From the NCBI RefSeq assembly GCF_003205495.1, contig NZ_QJRX01000007.1, positions 247,219 to 311,218 on the forward strand: a stretch of DNA of 64,000 bases, read 5' to 3'. Below are positions 60,902 through 64,000 of the stretch, in pieces. The stretch comes from Aquipseudomonas alcaligenes (lineage in GTDB: Bacteria > Pseudomonadota > Gammaproteobacteria > Pseudomonadales > Pseudomonadaceae). A program made the translations under genes and the position numbers. A model generated the notes under the pieces. That model was not told the DNA's origin. It did not search any database and worked only from the letters and a program-made list of their open reading frames with translations. How positions within the stretch are numbered: position 1 is the first letter of the stretch; each line of letters starts with the position of its first letter.

Positions 60902-63555
60902 GTGCGCACGAACGCATCTGGGACATCCCCGGCGGCATCCACCCGGCCGAGCACAAGGCGCTGTCCAACCGCACGCCCATCGTCCGGGCGCCGCTGCCCA
61001 GGCGCCTGATCCTGCCGCTGGGCCAGCATATCGGCGCCGCCGCTGAGCCCTGCGTGGTGGTCGGCGAGCGGGTGCTCAAGGGCCAGAAGATCGCCGAGGC
61101 GAGCGCCTTCGTCAGCGCGCCGCTGCATGCCCCCACCTCCGGCACGGTGAGCTTCATAGGCCCGCAGCCCTACCCGCATGTATCGGGTCTGCCCGCACCG
61201 GCCATCGTCATCGACAGCGACGGCCAGGATCAGTGGATCGACCTGACGCCCCATGCCGACTACCGGCACCTGGATTCCGCAGAGCTGCTGGAGCTGATCC
61301 GCGAAGCCGGCATCAGCGGCCTGGGCGGCGCCGGCTTCCCCACGGCGGCCAAGCTCACTGCGCGGCCGACGCAGAAGATCCACACCCTGATCATCAACGG
61401 CACCGAGTGCGAGCCCTACATCACCGCCGACGATGTGCTGATGCGCGAGCGCGCCGCCGAACTGGTGTCCGGCATCGACATCCTGGTGCAACTGATCCAG
61501 CCGGACGAGGTGCTGATCGGCATCGAGGACAACAAGCCCGAGGCCATCGCCGCCGTGCGCGCGGCGCTGGCCGAGCGCAGCTACCGGCTCAAGGTATTCC
61601 CCACCAAGTACCCCTCCGGCGGCGAGAAGCAGCTGATCCAGATCCTCACCGGCGTGGAGGTGCCCAGCGGCGGCCTGCCGGCCGATATCGGCATGCTCTG
61701 CCAGAACGTCGGCACCTGCGTCGCCATCCATGACGCCGTGGTGCTCGGCAAGCCGCTGATTGCACGCATCACCACCCTGACCGGCGAGGCCCTGGCACGG
61801 CCGGGCAATGTCGAGGCACTGCTCGGCACCCCGGTCGGCGAGCTGCTCGAATTTGCCGGCCTGGACACCAGCAAGCTCAACCGTCTGGTCATGGGCGGGC
61901 CGATGATGGGCTTCACCCTGCCCTCGCTGGATGTGCCGCTGATCAAGACCGCCAACTGCCTGCTGGCCGGCAGCGCCAGCGAGCTGCCGTCGCCGCCACC
62001 GGCCATGCCCTGCATCCGCTGCGGCGAGTGCGCCGACGCCTGCCCGGCCAGCCTGCTGCCGCAGCAGCTGCATTTCTTCGCCCTCGGCCAGCAGCATGAG
62101 CAGCTCAAGGCGCACAACCTGTTCGACTGCATCGAATGCGGCGCCTGCGCCTATGTCTGCCCCTCCAGCATCCCGCTGGTGCAGTACTACCGCGCGGCCA
62201 AGGCGGAAATCCGCGAACTGGAGCAGAAGCAGCAGAAGGCCGAGCACTCCAAGCAGCGCTTCGAGCTGCGTCAGGAGCGCCTGCGCCGCGAGGAAGAACG
62301 CAAGGAGGCAGAGCGCCTCGCCCGCGCCGAGCGCGCCGCCAAGGCCAAGGCGGCCCAGGCCGAAGCCGCCGCAGCGGCGCCTGCAAGCAGCGCGCCAAGC
62401 GCTGCCGACGAGCAGCTCAAGCGCCTGAAGATCGAGGCCAGCATGGCCCAGGTGGCATTGAAGAAGGCCGAGAAGCAACTAGCCCTGCACGACACAGAAG
62501 AACTCAAGAGCCAGGTCGCCGAGCTGCGCAGCGCCGCCGAGGCCGCGCAGAAGGCCCTGGAAGCCGCCCAGGCCAGCGCACCAGCGCCGACCACAGCAGC
62601 ACCAGCCAACGACGACGCGCTGAAGAAAGCCAAGATCGAAGCTGCCATGCTCAAGGCCCAGCTGCGCAAGCTGGAAAAGCTCGAAGCGCCCAGCGCCGAA
62701 CAGCAGGCCGAGCTGGAGCAGACCCGCGCCAAGCTGGCCGAGGCCGAGAAGACTCTGGAACAGCTGCAATCCGCAGCACCGGCACCCGCTGCACCGGCCA
62801 ACGACGACGCGCTGAAGAAGGCCAAGATCGAAGCCGCCATGCTCAAGGCCCAGCTGCGCAAGCTGGAGAAACTCGAAGCGCCGACGCCTGAACAGCAGAC
62901 CGAGCTGGAACAGACCCGCGCCAAGCTGGCCGAGGCCGAGAAGGCGCTAGAGCAGCTGCAATCCACGGCGCCTGAACCCTCCGCCGTCGCACTCGCCAGC
63001 GACGATGCGCTGAAGAAAGCCAAGATCGAGGCCGCCATGCTCAAGGCCCAGCTGCGCAAGCTGGAAAAACTCGAAGCGCCTAGCGCCGAACAGCAGGCCG
63101 AGCTGGAACAGACCCGCACCAAGCTGGTCGAGGCCGAAAAAACACTGGAGCAACTGCAATCCGCAGCACCAGCCCCTGCCGCCAAGGCAATCGACGATAG
63201 CGCGCTGAAAAAGGCCAAGGTCGAGCTGGCGATGAAGCGCGCCGAGCTGAAGAAGGCCGAAAAAGCAGGTGCCGAGGAAAGCGAGCTAGAGCGCCTGCGC
63301 CAGGCCCTGTCCGTTGCCGAACAGGCTCTGCATGCCGCCGAGGACGCCTCCGGCAAGCCAGCCCCGGAGCTGGTGCGCACCGAGCAACCTGGCGTCGACG
63401 CCGAACTCAAGGCACTGAAGACCGAGGTGGCCTTCGCTCGTGCCGACCTGCGCAAGCTGGAACGCGACGAGAGCGCCAGCCCAGAAGCCCTCGACGCGGC
63501 ACGCACACGCCTCGCAGAAGCCGAACGAAAATTGGCGGAACACCAGAACCCATAG
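60898..63555 (+). CDS. rnfC: Electron transport complex subunit RnfC with expanded repeat tail
   Basis: An 885-residue protein. The core (1-440) has an N-terminal barrel-sandwich segment, the NADH/FMN-binding core ([52 protein letters not shown]), and two 4Fe-4S motifs, [12 protein letters not shown] (from 372) and [12 protein letters not shown] (from 411). Residues 440-885 form a charged Ala/Lys/Glu-rich tail predicted to be coiled coil, with repeats of 64-66 residues ([49 protein letters not shown]). The stop codon TAG at 63553-63555 is inside a palindromic repeat. rnfD follows. Confidence 0.96.
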   Translation: MSAHERIWDIPGGIHPAEHKALSNRTPIVRAPLPRRLILPLGQHIGAAAEPCVVVGERVLKGQKIAEASAFVSAPLHAPTSGTVSFIGPQPYPHVSGLPAPAIVIDSDGQDQWIDLTPHADYRHLDSAELLELIREAGISGLGGAGFPTAAKLTARPTQKIHTLIINGTECEPYITADDVLMRERAAELVSGIDILVQLIQPDEVLIGIEDNKPEAIAAVRAALAERSYRLKVFPTKYPSGGEKQLIQILTGVEVPSGGLPADIGMLCQNVGTCVAIHDAVVLGKPLIARITTLTGEALARPGNVEALLGTPVGELLEFAGLDTSKLNRLVMGGPMMGFTLPSLDVPLIKTANCLLAGSASELPSPPPAMPCIRCGECADACPASLLPQQLHFFALGQQHEQLKAHNLFDCIECGACAYVCPSSIPLVQYYRAAKAEIRELEQKQQKAEHSKQRFELRQERLRREEERKEAERLARAERAAKAKAAQAEAAAAAPASSAPSAADEQLKRLKIEASMAQVALKKAEKQLALHDTEELKSQVAELRSAAEAAQKALEAAQASAPAPTTAAPANDDALKKAKIEAAMLKAQLRKLEKLEAPSAEQQAELEQTRAKLAEAEKTLEQLQSAAPAPAAPANDDALKKAKIEAAMLKAQLRKLEKLEAPTPEQQTELEQTRAKLAEAEKALEQLQSTAPEPSAVALASDDALKKAKIEAAMLKAQLRKLEKLEAPSAEQQAELEQTRTKLVEAEKTLEQLQSAAPAPAAKAIDDSALKKAKVELAMKRAELKKAEKAGAEESELERLRQALSVAEQALHAAEDASGKPAPELVRTEQPGVDAELKALKTEVAFARADLRKLERDESASPEALDAARTRLAEAERKLAEHQNP
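62611..63330 (+). repeat. In-frame tandem repeats encoding the RnfC coiled-coil tail
   Basis: Units start at 62611, 62803, 63001 and 63193 with spacings of 192, 198 and 192 bp. The first three are nearly identical at the DNA level and the fourth has drifted. Each unit encodes a DD-ALKKAK helix, a [10 protein letters not shown] turn, and a [16 protein letters not shown] helix, ending in an Ala/Pro linker. Close identity suggests recent duplication or conversion. Confidence 0.92.
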
Positions 63556-63645
63556 CCCGTATGCAATCCGAGGGCTGGCAGGCAGAGCTGCCGGTCCGCG
63601 CACAAAAGGTGTCTATGGCACCAACCCGGATTGCATCCGGGCTAC
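63552..63645. repeat. Palindromic repeat, type A, between rnfC and rnfD
   Basis: The right arm 63625-63645 is identical over 21 bp to the right arm of the element at 9120-9140. The left arm (63552-63572) is the complement with a few mismatches. The loop is about 52 nt, longer than in the first copy. The left arm supplies the TAG that ends rnfC. It lies inside the rnf operon, where the earlier genes overlap by 4 nt. Confidence 0.85.
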
Positions 63646-63693
63646 AGAACACAGAGTGCAGCCCAGGCAGCACAAGGCAACAACGGAGCATCA

Positions 63694-64000
63694 ATGGCCC
63701 TGCCCCGCATCACCTCGCCCCACGCCAGGGGCAGCAACAAGACCCAGCGCGTCATGCTGCTGGTCGCTGCCGCCTGCGCGCCCGGCGCCCTGGCGCTGAC
63801 CTGGCTGTTCGGCATCGGCACCCTGGTCAACCTGCTCTGGGCCAGCCTGGTCGCCCTGGCCTGCGAGGCGGCCATCCTGGCCATCCGCAAGCGCCCGCTG
63901 GCGTTCTTCCTCAAGGACGGCAGCGCCCTGGTCACCGCCGTCCTGCTGGCCCTGGCCCTGCCGCCCTATGCGCCCTGGTGGCTGACAGCAGTGGCGGTGG
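63694..64000 (+). CDS. rnfD: Electron transport complex subunit RnfD (partial)
   Basis: The first 102 codons of a membrane subunit that continues past the right edge. ATG 63694 is preceded by ACGGAG at 6 nt. It begins MALPRITSPHARGSNKTQRV, the usual RnfD N-terminus, followed by membrane segments (VMLLVAAACAPGALALTWLFG, TLVNLLWASLVALACEAAILA) and RKRPLAFFLKDGSALVTAVLLALALPPYAPWW. RnfD carries a covalently bound FMN, whose attachment site lies beyond the window. Confidence 0.93.
   Translation, partial: MALPRITSPHARGSNKTQRVMLLVAAACAPGALALTWLFGIGTLVNLLWASLVALACEAAILAIRKRPLAFFLKDGSALVTAVLLALALPPYAPWWLTAVAV

Overview
The window is a GC-rich, densely coded stretch of a gammaproteobacterial chromosome that looks like a Pseudomonas. 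The grounds are the recR-ybaB-dnaX cluster, the dcd / apbC (mrp) / metG / rnf order, fatty acid cis-trans isomerase (Cti), a Tsx-like porin beside an adenine deaminase of the Pa0148 type, a family I.1 lipase with its foldase, and many c-di-GMP and chemotaxis proteins. I see no rRNA or tRNA gene, no CRISPR array, no phage and no insertion sequence. Species assignment is inference from gene content only.

Layout. 1-4083 (minus): a three-gene signalling operon (HDOD response regulator, RR-GGDEF-EAL, CHASE-PAS sensor cut by the left edge). 4156-8460: acyl-CoA dehydrogenase, a small HELWH protein, a lipoprotein gene broken by an amber codon, and a GlxA-type regulator divergent from a rhodanese-GNAT pair. 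8462-11665 (minus): dnaX-ybaB-recR. dnaX carries what looks like a complete -1 programmed frameshift cassette. 11960-19185: a chemotaxis transducer, a solute-binding protein, speE, a second GlxA-type regulator followed by DUF1272 and MFS genes, and nfuA. 19319-28407: purine salvage (adenine deaminase and porin), cti, metH, pnuC and a nicotinamide riboside kinase-like gene. 28459-41091: membrane and regulatory genes, including a D-aminoacylase-like amidohydrolase, an RlmN paralogue, an EEP-family protein, an LRR-protein kinase, and an EamA transporter divergent from its LysR-type neighbour.

41468-54567 is rich in signalling and secretion. It holds a soluble PAS-PAS chemotaxis transducer (BdlA-like), an MHYT-GGDEF-EAL protein, an old yellow enzyme divergent from a LysR regulator whose start region carries a perfect palindrome, lipase plus foldase, and a DUF2970 gene whose Shine-Dalgarno lies in an 11-bp hairpin. 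The minus-strand operon at 50282-54567 joins a cupredoxin-like protein, a HAMP/degenerate-GGDEF/EAL phosphodiesterase, a DUF3034 beta-barrel candidate and a truncated-globin lipoprotein. I regard it as the best candidate here for an undescribed envelope-sensing system. 54821-64000 is core metabolism: nadE, dcd, apbC, metG and rnfABCD. A palindromic repeat related to one between recR and ybaB sits between rnfC and rnfD and supplies the rnfC stop codon.

Many starts were moved inward from the longest open frame to fit Shine-Dalgarno sequences and family N-termini. All functions are inferred from motifs read by eye; no database search was run.
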